Assembly (NCBI RefSeq): GCF_947242115.1
Contig: NC_074720.1
Location: 14,711,145-14,775,144 of the forward strand
Reading direction: 5' to 3'
Source of the DNA: Biomphalaria glabrata
Lineage: Eukaryota; Mollusca; Gastropoda; Planorbidae
DNA length: 64,000 bases
Of the stretch, positions 34,480 to 63,186 are shown in pieces (positions within the stretch are counted from its first letter, which is position 1; each line of letters begins with the position of its first letter). The position numbers and the translations under genes are program-made. The notes below the pieces were generated by a model. The model was not told where the DNA came from and did not search any database. It saw nothing but the letters and a program-made list of their open reading frames with translations.

Positions 34480-34675
34480 AGGTATGTGGTGGCTGGTTGA
34501 TAAAGTGCTTGGCTACGAAACCTAGGGGGTTATGGGTTGGAATCCTTGTAAAAACTAGGATTTTGAATTTCAGTGAGTTCATACAACTCTAATGGGTACC
34601 TGGAAATAGATGACCTTAACATCATCTGCCCTAATAGATTGCAGGGTTGGAAAGGGGTATCTTACCTTACCTTAC
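34480..34675 (+). repeat. SINE with tRNA-like head, copy 2
   Basis: Shares with 21173-21445 the CTTGGCTACGAAACC head, AAACTAGGATTTTGAATTTC, TCTAATGGGTACCTGG, GATGACCTTAACATCATCTG and a GGAAAGGGG-like end, and finishes in CTTACCTTACCTTAC. The middle third is deleted relative to copy 1. Confidence 0.7.
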
Positions 34676-35679
34676 TTTTTTTTAAAGCCAGAAATCAGCA
34701 TGACACTGCTTGTCTATGTCACATTTCTGCCATGTTCAGCAAGTGTAAAATATTCTTTTCTTCCTTTATATTTCTCTGACTTCCTTGTACTAAGGAATTG
34801 AAAACTTGTTGGTATTGACCCTTACATAAATAAGTGTGTTCTTCTACTACCAGTGTCACTAAAAGTCTTTGGTAATTTTGGTAATTATTTCAATCTATTG
34901 CCAAAGCTAGTCAACAGGGTTGATCACTGTGCCCCTACATATTTCTGAAAAGCATTAAGTATCTAAATTTGTTAGAAGTTGTTGTTGCTTTACAATATGG
35001 TTTAATAAAAAAGAATTACATGGTATTCATCATAATTATTTTTTTTGCATTTGGATATATTCATTGTATAAGAAATTGTATGCCTCGCTAACTCAACGGT
35101 AACAATGCAGCTTAACATTTTTTTAACTTCAAATGAAATCTTTTGGCTTTTGTTGATATTTTTGTGTGTAGGGTGACCCTAAAATAAAGAATGAAATTCA
35201 CTTCCTGAAATAGTTTTAGAATAAAGTAAATCTTTGAGTTCATGACAGTACATTTAAAAGTCTCAGAATTTGGTCTCTTTCATTTTATCAAACTTCATAA
35301 ACAGGTTTTACCATTTGTTGTGTGCAAATTTGTTTTTTAAGTTTATATTAGATTTTGTGTAAATTGAAACTTTACTTGATTCTAGTTACCTAGATTGTCA
35401 AGGAATAAAAATTAAAAAAAGAAAGAAAAAAGCAGCATTAAAAAAAAATCAACCATAGTTTCATTTAAGATATGTATAGATTAGGGATAGACCTATTTTC
35501 AGAAAAACATCTTGTTTAATTGAATCAGAGTAGTATGTTCACATATTGAAAGCTAAACTATAGAAGATATTTTCAAATACCTGTCTTAGCTGATTTCTTG
35601 TTGTTACTGTTCTCTGTTCTACTCTTTAGTTTATGAGTTTGAACTTAGAAGCACTACTAGCCATTCCACAGTTGTGCTA

Positions 35680-35880
35680 GGTCAGACAGTTGATCTTTTT
35701 TTGTCAAGCTTAAAGGAGGATGGCTTAACAGACATACCCTTGAAGAAGTCACAGAAGACATACGAAAAAACTTACATAGACCCCTAGCAGATAATGGCTT
35801 TGTCTGCATCAGGTGTAGGAAAATATGCAGGTCGCAACTGGGTTTGTGTAGCCATGGGGAAGTACATAATTAAGGATGTC
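35680..35880 (+). mobile_element. LINE 3'-end fragment (finger-like tail)
   Basis: Encodes VCIRCRKICRSQLGLCSH-like sequence, the partner of the scrap at 2690-2810 on the other strand. Upstream, ACTTACATAGACCCCTAGCA-type sequence may belong to the same element. Confidence 0.5.
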
Positions 35881-37989
35881 ATTATATTAGACAAATATTT
35901 GAAAACTTCTTTTCAATCTCTTGAGTTCATTCAAACTGTTTACAAAATGTTTGTTATGAAATTGTTACTTTTTTTTTTTTAATGTTAATAGTTGTTAAAT
36001 TAAATCAAAATAACTTAAATTTGTATTTCTTTATTTCATTCGAATGTGTTTCTTAGTTTTGGAACTTCAAATCATTCTAGTTTTTTGTAGTGACTGAATA
36101 TTGACTTGGACAAACAAATGTTTTGCATATAGCACAATTTTAATCCATGCTAATAACTTTATTGCTAGTTGTAATAATCACTTGAGTCCAAATGTAACAA
36201 TGTCTTGTATTGGAAATATGCTAATAAAAACGTGTTGCTTTGGTTGGTGTTTTGGTTCCTATAAGTGAGTGGTCAAGTGAATGCTCAATCATGTGCGAGA
36301 TGAAATACACTCACAATGTAATCAATTCCATTCAAAGCTGGGTGAGATTTTAGCATCAGTTTCTAAAACAGGTTAGGTCTAGATTATTCTTAATTGAACA
36401 TTTTTACTTCCCTTGACCTGCATCATTGGTGTGCTTTCTACTTGTGGTTAGAAACATCTCCAGTTTTTTTTTCTCAATAATTAATTGGAGACGCTCTAAA
36501 AGTGTTTTAAGAAAGCAGTGTTGTCACATTAAAGTGTAATTATTGCAATTCATTTTCACAAAACCAACAAGTGTTTTATATTTGAAGTGGAGGTAACTTA
36601 AACTTAAAATATAAAAAAATATAGCCTAGTGTGTGCCAAACTTGTTAATGTCCTCCTTGCACAGCTCAAGATCACAAATTGTTATGTTTCAAACTAATAA
36701 AATATTAAACTATGAGATGGTAACTCAGAACACTGCAGCCCAAACTGCTAGGAACTACTGGAAAATAAACTAAAAGGGAATGCAATTTAAAAACAAAACA
36801 TTTTATCTTTTAATTTAATGTTCTGTGCTGAAACTTTCAAAAGTAACTTCAATAAACACTTTGTTTACCAGTGTGCTAAATACTAAATCCATCTGTGTAC
36901 ATGTTTTTTTTTTTTTTAATGAAATCTATTAGACAAGCCCACACAATATTGAAGTTTAGATTAGACCATCTCAACATGTTGTATTGATTTTTTATGTGTA
37001 AACCTTTTGAACCAGAGCTCTGTGGTCTCGAGATATTAAAGATTATAAATCTACTCTTTAATCCATATTCAAATATGACTTAGCTTGTGAAAAGTTAAGC
37101 AAGAAAAACGACTTTTTCTTGACCACTTTCCAATTTAATCTTACTTAAACTAACACACAAGCAAGGTTTAGCTAGTTTGGTAGCAGCGATTTAGATCTCC
37201 ACTTATATAATTATAATTTGCTAAATAATACACTAAAATACAGAGATGATGAATTTTCACTTGAGATGAAAAATAATTTTATTTTTCAAGTCATATTATA
37301 TATAAAGACATTAAAAACAAAATATAAATCAGTACCTTTTTTTTCTTATTTTACAAATACAAAATAAAATATAAAAAAAAAGACAACATAAAAACCATTA
37401 TAAACTAAGATTTAAAAGCAATACTTACTGAGATTAAAAAAAAAAAAATAAATAATGGAGGGATTTCTGTAATATAATGTCACAAACTCAACATTGTTGG
37501 TGATGCTAAATAATATGCTCTACAAAATTATAAATAGTTCTATTGAACCCATTTTTTATATTTTCATGAGCGATGCAAAATGAATTGTGAGAAATGCATG
37601 CAGAAAAATAGCATATGAAAAAAAAATAAATTAAATTAAGACTCATTAAGACAGTAATAACAACTAGCTGATGCAGAAATAATTTGAACTTCATGGGGCA
37701 GGTAGGTCCTGGCCAAGTGAGTTCAACATCACAGTTTGCTTACTCATTGATTTAAATTCACATGGCATAAAATAAATAAAAATGAAATGCATACAACATG
37801 CTTGCAATAAGTTCACTGACTTCACAGCCAAAACACAACTTACAGTGGTATAAAATAAGTTTCTTGCCCTACAAATACAGTAGTATTTTTTTTATTATAA
37901 ATAATTATTTTTAAGTTTAATACCTAATCCAATTTTACATTTTTTATTAATCCCCCTAGTGTCTAAATCTTATATCACATCATTGGAGC

Positions 37990-38177
37990 CAGTGGCATAG
38001 CTAAGGTGGGGGGGGGGGGCAATTTGAAAATCTCACTGGGCCCCCACAAAGAGTGTCCAAAATTAGATTTTACATTAAATATGCCATTATCTCATATCTT
38101 GATGTCAAAGGTCAAAATGCAGCGGCCCTTAAATAGATCAAACCCCCTGGACCCCCTAATCCCTAGCTACGCCACTG
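37990..38177 (+). mobile_element. Short non-autonomous element with CAGTGGC...GCCACTG ends
   Basis: Starts CAGTGGCATAGCTAAGG and ends CCCTAGCTACGCCACTG, an inverted repeat. Flanks ATTGGAGC (37982-37989) and CTTGGAGA (38178-38185) agree at six of eight positions, consistent with a worn hAT target duplication. A G run follows the left end. A partial relative lies at 55390-55465. Confidence 0.75.
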
Positions 38178-38180
38178 CTT

Positions 38181-38310
38181 GGAGATACAAAATCTTTGAT
38201 TTAATAAACCCAGCCCTAAACCTGGAGATACAAAATCTTTGATTTAATAAACCCAGCCCTAAACCCAGCCCTAAACCCACCCTAAACCCACCCTAAACCC
38301 CTAGGTACAG
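38181..38310 (+). repeat. 43-bp duplication running into CCCTAAACCCA repeats
   Basis: GGAGATACAAAATCTTTGAT through AGCCCTAAACC occurs twice in a row, then short units CCCTAAACCCAG, CCCTAAACCCAC follow. The unit resembles, but is not, a plain telomere repeat. It abuts the right target duplication of the element ending at 38177. Confidence 0.85.
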
Positions 38311-39072
38311 TAAAAAAAATTTATGAAATTTTAAGGAGAAATATAAACAACATATTTCATTTCCTGCAGGAGTCTTATTAGTAAAAACCAAAAATTGCTT
38401 AAAACGTAAAGCCTGTCTATGATAGAAGCAGTTGATAGGCTATAACGTTGATAATTAGAGTTAAAATAGATAAAACATCTAAGCAACAAATATATGTGTC
38501 CACATATATACCTACTTTAAAAGCAGAAACAGACCTTAATAGATTTATGAAGCTCAAGATTTAAAAATAAGGTCATACTAACATTTGCAAACGATTTTGT
38601 GACACTGCTTGAGTATGCTTGATGTATGCAATAAAATAGTACACTGACAATATCAGTACAATTTTATTATATTTTTAGAATTGTCTTCTGATCAATATTT
38701 TCATCAAGTTTTACAGTTGTAGCCAACCCTATACATGTTTCAATCTTTTTCTTCTAGTTAATTAAATTCTAAAGTAATAATGTTAAATTAAATCAATTAA
38801 ATAAATGAATACGTCTTAAAAATGTATTACCATCAAAACTTTTTTCTTCAAGTGTTGGTGGGGGGAAAAAGGGGGGGGGGGGGGGGGGGGATAACCTATG
38901 CAAAATGTGCTCATATTCACAATGAATGTATTTTCTTATGACTACCCTGTACAACATTTCAAAACTAATTTCTTCATCCAATACAAGCTGCAGGACAATT
39001 TATAAATAAGACAAATAAAATCAATAACATTGTTGTGTCCGTCAATTGGTCAGCTGAGATAATTGTTTATTT
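38311..39072. other. Probable KIF3B 3' untranslated region
   Basis: Follows the KIF3B stop codon on the minus strand. AATAAA lies two bases past the stop (39071-39066), perhaps too near to be the poly(A) signal. A G run sits at 38872-38890. No coding signal. Confidence 0.4.
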
Positions 39073-53027
<13,955 letters not shown>

Positions 53028-53030
<3 letters not shown>

Positions 53031-53053
53031 TTTAAAAGAAGTGGAACTTGTTT
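53028..53053 (-). other. KIF3B: Proposed 26-nt KIF3B microexon carrying only the start codon
   Basis: On the minus strand a TTTTTCAG acceptor (ends 53054) is followed by 23 bases and ATG, then GTACAA as donor. Joined to the next exon it gives MSKSSKSESVKVVVRCRP, closely matching the start of vertebrate KIF3B (MSKLKSSESVRVVVRCRP). The donor is weaker than average. No ATG exists in frame at the 5' end of the next exon, so the start must lie in an upstream exon. Confidence 0.5.
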
Positions 53054-53099
53054 CTGAAAAATATCAGCATTATATTTAACAAAACAAATCCATAAGTAT

Positions 53100-53825
53100 G
53101 TCCAAGATCATGAGATTTTACAAATCTGAGAATACAGAACAAATATTTTATTTAAAAAACAAAAAGGATAATTTTCTATATATTAAAATGCAAATAAAAT
53201 TAATAAATTATATTACATGCTCATCCTAAAAGTCTATCTATAGACTTAGTACTAGATACTTGTATAAATTGATCTAAAAGCATTGGATAACCAACTCGAT
53301 AAAAAAAGTAACATTTTCATCTAAGCTTTTCCCTGTCCCAAGAAGTAAATAGATTGACTGATTCGAACAAACTGGTCAGTGTAAGGCTAGTCGAGACTAC
53401 GTGTAGTCGGTCATGACAAGACAACCAAGCGATAGCGTTTGTTGAGTGGTCTGGCGGGAAAATACACACTGATGTGGTTAGTCAAGCATGTAAATCTACT
53501 TTTAATACAAATTTTTTTCTTTGCATACAAGATCCTAGATCTAACTGCATAGACGAAGATATATTTCTTTTAAGAGAATGTAAACTTTGCTGTATGGTCT
53601 CCCATTATACAGAAGTCAATAGATTAAATTAAACGTATTTGTTACGTCACATAGAAACCGGGTGAAAGTCTGACTGTTTTGGATGCGCAGGAAAATTACG
53701 CTAGAAAAATATCAATTACTAAGTTATTATTGAAAAAAAAAAATAATAATAATATATTCATCATCTGTAAATCAAAACATACAATATATCAAAAATTGTC
53801 AAAACCATCGGAGTTTCCCTTTAAC
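53100..53825. other. KIF3B upstream flank
   Basis: AT-rich DNA with one GC-richer patch at 53390-53470. The transcription start is probably in or beyond this stretch. No TATA box could be assigned. Confidence 0.35.
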
Positions 53826-54640
53826 TTACTTTAAGTATCTCGTCTAGCTAGATCTAGATGTCTCTCACTCGCTAGACAGTCAAATCAATCTTTTAGTTTT
53901 TAGTCTAGTACTTCTACTAGACTAGATCTAATCAATCTAATCTAGATGATCTCATCTACTAGTCAAACTCAACTTAGACTAAGTTGTCACTCAAGTGACT
54001 AGTCTAGACTCTACTCTAGTAGATCAAGATCTAATTCTTAATTTCTAAATTCTAATAAAATAATAGAATAAAGAATCTAGATCTTAGGCCTTAGACTAGT
54101 CTATTACTAAGACGACTAAGTAATAATTTAAATAAGTCCAGAGTCTAGTGACTCTAGTCAAGTCTACTGTCCAGTGACACTCTGAACTCTGTGAGTTGAG
54201 TGTGTCACACTGACTGACTGACACTCGGACAGTAGTTCAGAAGTCACTGAGTAGACTCAGTAGTCTGAGTAGTAGTGAGTAGATATTTTTTTATAATCTA
54301 AAATCTAATATACTAGAATTTACTAGATCTAAATGATTAAATTTAAATCTATCTTTATAAAACTTTATTCTCTTAGTCTTTACTTAGACTTAGTCTAGTC
54401 TCTAGACTACTCTAGACTAGACTCACTCACTCAGTCACTCAGTCTAGAGTGAGAGTCTAGATTCTAGATTACTCTACTTCTAGAATCTAGACTCTAACTC
54501 TAGATCTAGATTGTAGATAGACCTCCTTATCAAGAGGTCCATGGATCAATGTAGATCTATAGTTTCGATGTAAATATAGACATAGAAATTTCTGAAACCC
54601 TTGATCTAGTCTAGATAGATCTATCATTATCATTTAAGTT
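53826..54640. repeat. CTAG/AGATCT/CACTCAGT-rich low-complexity tract upstream of KIF3B
   Basis: Made almost only of overlapping words such as TCTAGACT, CTAGATCTAG, ACTCACTCAGTCACTC and CTGACTGACTGACACTC. Similar in style to 25560-26665 upstream of nurim. The tract has no open frame and no fixed repeat unit. Confidence 0.7.
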
Positions 54641-54924
54641 ACCGTAATACAGTGAACAGATAAACAAAACAAGTTTTTCTTTTACTCAATGGAACTCAAG
54701 AATTTGATGTCATTTCCTGTTATATATATTTTAGTTGCTCCGTCCAATAAAGATTTAGCATATAACACAAACATATATATATTGCTATGTCTAATAAGCT
54801 CACTTATCTAAATATTTTTTATACTGCATTTAGAATTAGTCTTGCACCTTTCATTCAACAAAACATCTTTTGTATCAACAATTTACCGAGCACAATAAAT
54901 ACACAGCATACACACTTAGACAGT

Positions 54925-55165
54925 CGTAATTAGACATCATCATCATCAAACTCCTTTTGGGTAAGGGCTTGAGAGGCTCAAATCCTCCCTTGCAAAAGCC
55001 CTGGACAGATACCCTGCTGTTTTGCGTAGTACTGCAAAGGCCTACCACCATACAGGTCGAGAATTTTTGGTTTCCCAGACATGTTGAGACGAAGATCAGC
55101 AAGTCTGGAGCAGACAAATAGAATATGAGACGCAGTTTCATCTTCTTTCCCGCAGCGGGGGGGGG
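54925..55165 (-). mobile_element. LINE 3'-terminal fragment
   Basis: Minus strand encodes CGKEDETASHILFVCSRLAD, LRLNMSGKPKILDLYGG and QGICPGLLQGRI, the zinc-knuckle C-terminus (C-x-x-x-H-x-C) of Jockey/R1-type LINEs, and finishes in a TTTGATGATGATGATG tail. A G run at 55157-55175 marks its left (5') limit. Confidence 0.75.
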
Positions 55166-55389
55166 GGGGGGGGGGCACCGTGAGTCAAAATTTGATCATA
55201 GCCGTGAGAAATATATGCCCACTTATGTGTGTGTGTGTGTGAATGCAGTGGCCACTTCCATAATGTTAATAAATGCTTCTTGGATGTCAAAGATCTCATT
55301 TTAAAACGAAATTTAATTCAGTGATAATTGTACATTGCTTTTTTTAACAGACTTGTTTCATAAATTCTATTAGGTTAACTTACATGTGG

Positions 55390-55470
55390 GCATAGGCGTA
55401 GCCAGGATTTTTTCGGTGGGGGATTTTTGCAACCCAGCCTCACCCCCAGCTACGTCCATGCATGTGGCCA
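55390..55470 (+). mobile_element. Fragment of a CAGTGGCGTAGC-type element
   Basis: GGCATAGGCGTAGCCAGGAT, then TTCGGTGGGGGAT and CACCCCCAGCTACGTCCATG resemble both ends of the element at 37990-38177. The outer termini are changed. Confidence 0.5.
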
Positions 55471-55564
55471 CCTAATTCCTAATGTCCATTAGACATCGTT
55501 GAAAAAAAAACACCACATTGGATGTTCATAAATCAGAAAAAAATTAATTCAGCAATATTAGCTA

Positions 55565-55645
55565 ACCAAGGGGTCTACCGAATCCTGGAAAACATGTCAA
55601 GGGGTCTACGAGCCAAAAAAGTCTGGGAACCACTGATCTATGGCC
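55565..55645 (+). mobile_element. hAT-like element right end
   Basis: AAGGGGTCTACGAGCC, AAAAAAGTCTGGGAACCACTG resembles the right end of hAT miniature elements. The left end is not clear; GGGGTCTACCGAATCC may belong to it. Confidence 0.5.
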
Positions 55646-55799
55646 TTGTTTTGGGGCGATATAAGTATTTTGAACTTATTTTTCAAGAACTTCTTTAAAT
55701 ACTTGATAATCCTATATTTATCACATTTTACCATCACAAAGAATATATAAGAAACCTATCACAAAAACAAATGGACACAAGAACTCTTTTATTCCTTTC

Positions 55800-55998
55800 G
55801 CAATTAAATCGTTGAACACTATTTAACTAACTGTTGTAAAGTGTGCATGTAATGTTAAAGAAAAACTGGTGTATGAGCATATATCGTGTGTGCTATTGTA
55901 CACATGTTTGATTTAGTTATGTATTTTTTTGTTTGCAATGCATAATTGTAAAATAAATTTCCTCAGGGATAATAAAGATTATTATTATTATTATTTAA
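55800..55998 (+). mobile_element. L2-like LINE 3' end
   Basis: AATTTCCTCAGGGATAATAAAG followed by (ATT)n matches the 3' terminus of the element at 43421-44110, here on the plus strand. Upstream TTGTTTGCAATGCATAATTG also matches. No coding part. Confidence 0.75.
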
Positions 55999-56617
55999 GA
56001 AATTTTCAGCGAACACTGCCAAAATTGGGCATCACTTATCTGTTTCTTTGCTTTGTTAATTTTATAGGGTGCAGACTTTTAGTGGCGATTGCTTTACATT
56101 TGTTTCTTGTACATGTGTATTTTGGGTCATACATTTCTAAGCCATATCAAAGTGCAGTCCAATGATTAAAAACTGTTCTTATGTAAAACTGTGTACTATG
56201 CCAAAATAACATAAGCGGCTGCGAAAAAAAAAAAAAAAAAAAAAGATCCACGCTTCAAGCAAAATGACTAATACTTGTCAAGTTCCACATTTAAAAAAAA
56301 AACAACACATTTTTTTTTTATATTCTGATTATTAGTAAATCATTTTATACATTTTCAATTTGATGAGCCAAGAATTGTCACTATTAATGCATTTTATCAT
56401 TCAAAAAGCACATCAAAAATAATACAATGAAACAATATAGATGATATTAACACTGACAGAATAGTTGCCATGCAAACAACCTAAACACAATAATTAACCT
56501 GCTGCATTATTTTAAATTGGTACATAATGAAATAATTTTTATTTAGTCAAATCAGTTCTAGTGTGCCTAGATACGGATGTTGAATTATAATGATTTGAAA
56601 GCACAATATATGTGTAG

Positions 56618-56664
<47 letters not shown>

Positions 56665-57021
56665 CCTATATATATATATATATATATAGCCTATATATAT
56701 ATATATATATTTATACTATTGTTATTTTTATTTAAATTTTTTGAAATCCTTTTCTTTTTGATTCTAATGGAAGTAGGGTTGTACTTCAATACAGTCTTTT
56801 GATTATCATTGTAGGCCCTTAATCATGCCATACCACAGCAGTCCTATTTAATATAGTCTATAATAACAACTAAAAAAAACACCTTAAGTGCATCCTTCAA
56901 TATACAATTTGCATAGTTTGAAATTCATAAAAGCTGATATAGACGACTTCATAAAATCTATCCAGTTTAAAAAGATGCAAACATTTATAAACGTGAAATC
57001 ATAATAACTAAAGATTTAGCT
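55999..57021. other. DNA downstream of the secreted-protein gene
   Basis: Holds the probable 3' untranslated region of the minus-strand gene ending at 57022. An A run at 56224-56243 and the AT array at 56615-56712 are the only repeats noted. No coding signal. Confidence 0.35.
56613..56712. repeat. (AT)n microsatellite with AGCCTAT spacers
   Basis: Three AT runs separated by the same AGCCTATATAT interruption, showing that the array grew by duplication of an interrupted unit. Confidence 0.9.
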
Positions 57022-59480
<2,459 letters not shown>

Positions 59481-59513
59481 CTTAGTTTAAACTTTCTCTG
59501 GCAGAAGTAATTG

Positions 59514-61051
59514 GGGAAAAAATAAGCTTGTTATAGTATACATTGAAACAAAAAAAAAACTAGAGAAAAAGAGTTGTTTTTTTTTTTTTTTTTTGGGGGG
59601 GGGGGGGGGAAGACCTTGGAGACATTGGCAAAAAGACCGAAAAAGACTTTTTTTTCACCATTTTCAACCAAACATTTCTCTCTTGTCTTGTTGTAAGAAA
59701 GAACTATACTGTTTAGTAAAAGTTGATTTCAGGAATGAAGATCATAGAACATTTTTATAAAATGGAGGCAAATGCGTAAATTGCAAGCCTTTTGGCGTAT
59801 CCGGATAGGGAACGTTACATTTTGAAAACTATTTAATATTAACTATTTACTTAGCACTGTAAAAGTAAAAAAAAAGAAAAACCAGTAAATAAAGATTTGG
59901 AGGATAGCCTTTCATATAAAAATTCCCAAGAAACATTCTTTTCTTTCCTTTTTCAAACTTTCTTTAAGATGTCAGGGTGTGACAGCAGGCAATCCTCAAT
60001 GCTATGCAAAAGTTCAGTTTCTAGTTGGCAGCACTTCAATGCTCTACAGACCATGTCAACTCTGCTAGCACGACTGAAAATGTCGATTTTATGTAGCGTG
60101 AGTCCACACTGATGAGTTTGTAGCCAAATTTTTAATAAAGGCATATCAGCATTAGAGTACATAGGGCCGGGCTTACTACAGTGCATAGCTCAACTATTAT
60201 TATTATTTTTTTTTAAATTAACCATCAAAATTTTGTAAACTATAAAGTAAAAAGTTGACCAGTAACACAGGGATGTGTTTGTGTGTGCCTGTGTGTGTGC
60301 GTGTGCGCGCGCGCGCGTAAGGAGTAATTAGAATCGGATTCAAAACCTATTACTTCGGAATCCATGTCTTTGATCACTCATCATCTTCAGTCTTACAACA
60401 TTTAGCTATTCTAACTTCTCTTGTTTAGAATGCTTTCCCTTCATTTTAGTTCTTCAAAAAAATAAATAAATAAACTATAAATTATCTACTTTTATCGGGA
60501 AATATGAATGCACTATAAGAATATTTTTTTAATAAAGTTAGAATAAAAGTGTTAGACAAATTTCAAACATGAAAAATGACTTCACCTAACCCTTGTTTAA
60601 AAAAAACAACACACCAAAAAAACAAACAAACAACAAGCTATTTTTAACATAATGTTACGTGCTTGTGATATTTAATTAATTTATGTATTAATAAATACTA
60701 GGCTGTTCAATTAGTTTTTATTTTTTACCCGACATGTTTATTTCAGATTTATTAAATACTTTTTAAAATCATTCATCCAATTAAAAACAAAACTTTAAAA
60801 TTGCCCTCCGTCTTCAAACATGGCTTCCTTGCAAGTTACAAGAAGTCCTCAAACCAGGGGTCAGTACTACAGTTTACTACAAGCCATCAGCCAGACTCCT
60901 ACTCAAGATTACAAGTCCTTAAGTCGGGCTTCCTAGACTTAACATAATGTAAAAAACATCCAATTCAAGATTCTTAAAGTTTGAGTAAATCCATTCAATT
61001 ATAAAATGTAAAAAAAAAAAAAAACAACACATGATAGAACATTGTACTTAC
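59514..61051. other. Leader intron of the secreted-protein gene
   Basis: The minus strand has a GTAAGT donor at 61051 and a CTTCTGCCAG acceptor ending at 59510-59511, 30 bases before the ATG. Contents are AT-rich with a T/G run at 59578-59608, a GT/GC run at 60285-60318 and no recognised coding. A 77-codon minus-strand frame (60186-59953) shows no motif. Confidence 0.55.
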
Positions 61052-61125
61052 CTGGCACAAATCGGTGCACGTGAATAATTTGAAAGCTGCGCTACTTAGA
61101 CTCAGGAGATATGGTTTAAATATTG
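61052..61125 (-). promoter_or_regulatory. Noncoding first exon and TATA-like box of the secreted-protein gene
   Basis: On the minus strand an ATATTTAAACC box (about 61124-61113) is followed some 30 bp later by the likely start, and TTTGTGCCAG at 61052 precedes a perfect GTAAGT donor. This would make a leader exon of about 35-60 nt. It joins an acceptor 30 nt before the ATG at 59480. Confidence 0.5.
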
Positions 61126-61139
61126 GACAAAGTCCTGGC

Positions 61140-61700
61140 TATGTCTTCCAATTATATAACGCATCTTCTGTTTGTTAATTAAACAATGCTAACAAGTTAA
61201 TTATCAAGGGCATTGTCTCTCAGCAGACCAGACATACTTCATGACAGATTGATAGCCTGAATGTACTAGAACGTGGGAAGTCTGGTTCTATCGCTTAGGT
61301 AAGGGGAGGGATAGAAACAGGTGACCATATCTGGTGACTCTCGAGGTTGGTGGATAAGTCGTTACGAGGCTGAAAGGTGTTGTATTCAATAAACATTTTT
61401 TTAAAAGCTCTTTTTATATATACAACCAGAAGACCCACTTCCTTCTCGACTCATTTCCTGGTTAAAAAAAAAAAAAAATAGGTATGTTTGGCTTTCAGAG
61501 CGACGAAAAAATATAAAACTTGGCTACTTTGAGAAAGTTGTCTTTCCCTCACCAATCTTGCAAGCATTGTTATTTCTTTGACCACGCTATTGATATATGA
61601 TCTGGTGGACATACCGCATTTTAAAAACTACTTTTATACATTAGACTACATTGTCTACATCAGTAGCCGTATAGAGCATATGTTGGGTCTCTGCTAATGT
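61140..61700. other. Upstream intergenic DNA
   Basis: No coding or repeat signal apart from an A run at 61466-61479. May hold regulatory DNA of the secreted-protein gene. Confidence 0.3.
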
Positions 61701-61711
61701 TAATTAAATTA

Positions 61712-61775
61712 TTTTTAGACGTTGTATGCGGCAGCGGACAGGTTTCAAACTCGGGATCATCGTGATGTTAGTCAA
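61712..61775 (+). repeat. SINE-type repeat, partial copy 3
   Basis: GCGGCAGCGGACAGGTTTCA and ACTCGGGATCATCGTGATG match the 3' half of 14398-14555 and 18500-18655. Confidence 0.45.
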
Positions 61776-62030
61776 CACCCCCCATACAACTCCCCCTTTG
61801 TAGACACTGCGCCCACCCTTATGAAACCGTAAACCATATCCTTTTTGAATGTCCCCTCCTAATCCACCTTAGGCACTACTACTACAGCCCAACATAACCA
61901 ACACCCTATATGGCAGTGCTGAACAACTGAAGAAAACAGCACACTGTTTTTCCTTGGGACAGTCTGCAAAAGAGCTGACAGCTCAGCAGCAATAAAGCTG
62001 GCTAGAAGAAGAAGAAGAAAACACAATCCA
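61776..62030 (+). mobile_element. LINE 3'-terminal fragment with GAA tail
   Basis: Pieces reading PYETVNHILFECP-like, NTLYGSAEQLKKTA and a SAKELTAQQQ-like end are in the order of the C-terminus of a Jockey/R1-type LINE, and the segment ends in AGAAGAAGAAGAAGAA. Frames are broken. Confidence 0.7.
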
Positions 62031-63180
62031 AGGTAATTTCAAAAGCCTCATAATTTGACAACCACAAAATATCACCAAGTCTCCAGTGAAAGGTACAAGC
62101 ATACAGCGGGGTAACTCTGCTTGCTTTCTCTCTTCAGCCCTTGGACAGTCATGACATTTGTTTTCAAGAAATGGAACCCCTTTGAGATAAATAGATTCAA
62201 GATCTTCTTTGGAAAGAGGCTCATAGTTAGAATTTTACATTTGCTGACTAGTGAAATATTTGTGTTAAATCAACCCAAAGTCTTTGGTTTCAGGCTCATC
62301 TTAAGAAAACCTTTCATTTGTTTTGTTTACATTCAGACTCAGTATAAACTATAAGATGTCGATTTTAAAAAATCATCAAAAGTCTAATTTTCATCTGGTT
62401 TAAAATTGTATAACTCACTTGGAAGAGCTTAATTTTGAATTGCGTTAAGAATCTGTGTTTAGAATAGTGAAGATAAATGGCGGAGAAGAGAGAGTCCCAT
62501 TAGTGTGAGGTGAAGAAAGATGTGCTGGTACGGACACGAAACTGGATTTAATGATATAGTGAAGTAAGCACACAGACAGGATCCACTGTGGGAAAGTTAG
62601 TTATTTTAAGTAGTAGTTTCGTCTTTTTTTTTAAAATGTTTACTCCAATGTCTTCTTACATACAGGAGTTAGAGATCATTGGTTGGTCGTTTCAGCAGCC
62701 CTTTGAATTACATCAAATACATCTATCTATAATGGTTGTAAATATTTATTGATCTACTTTTTGTAATAAAACTTTGTCTTTTAAGATTGAAGACAAATTT
62801 ACATGGCTGTGACCTACATATTTTTGACACAAAACTTTTCTCGGAATTTAAAGTACTCCTTCCGTTGTCTGCGCCTGATCATATCCATTTAGATCTACGC
62901 TGTGCCTTTCCGAATCATGTTGTTACCAAGTAAATATTAGTAGAAGTAAGATGGCGTCTGAACTGGTCAGTTGAACCTGGTCAGTTAAATTGAGCCTTGT
63001 CAGTTGAAACTTCTAATTGAAGCTGTTCTAAACAGATAAACGTAGATAGGCATTTCTTATATAATAAAAGTGATTCATCACTAGCTCTATACTTATCGCT
63101 GATGTGAGCTTAAATTGAAACTCATCTTTATCGGTCAATATGTCTTTTATATAAGATAATATAACTATTATAATATATGA
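62031..63180. other. Intergenic DNA without recognised genes
   Basis: A 77-codon plus-strand frame at 62121-62354 has no motif. No other repeat or coding signal was seen. Confidence 0.35.
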
Positions 63181-63186
63181 CAAACA

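Noticed and set aside
37520-37740. Possible alternative last exon of KIF3B (minus strand, after TTGGCCAG)
   Set aside because: The exon at 39142-39073 gives the conserved SRGLVPK end with correct phase, so no other exon is needed.
38213-38310. Possible internal telomere tract
   Set aside because: The units are CCCTAAACCCA-like and few, unlike the simple TTAGGG repeat used by molluscs, and they follow a local duplication.
59953-60186. 77-codon minus-strand frame in the leader intron
   Set aside because: No family match, no splice signals that fit the neighbouring exons, and ordinary length for chance.
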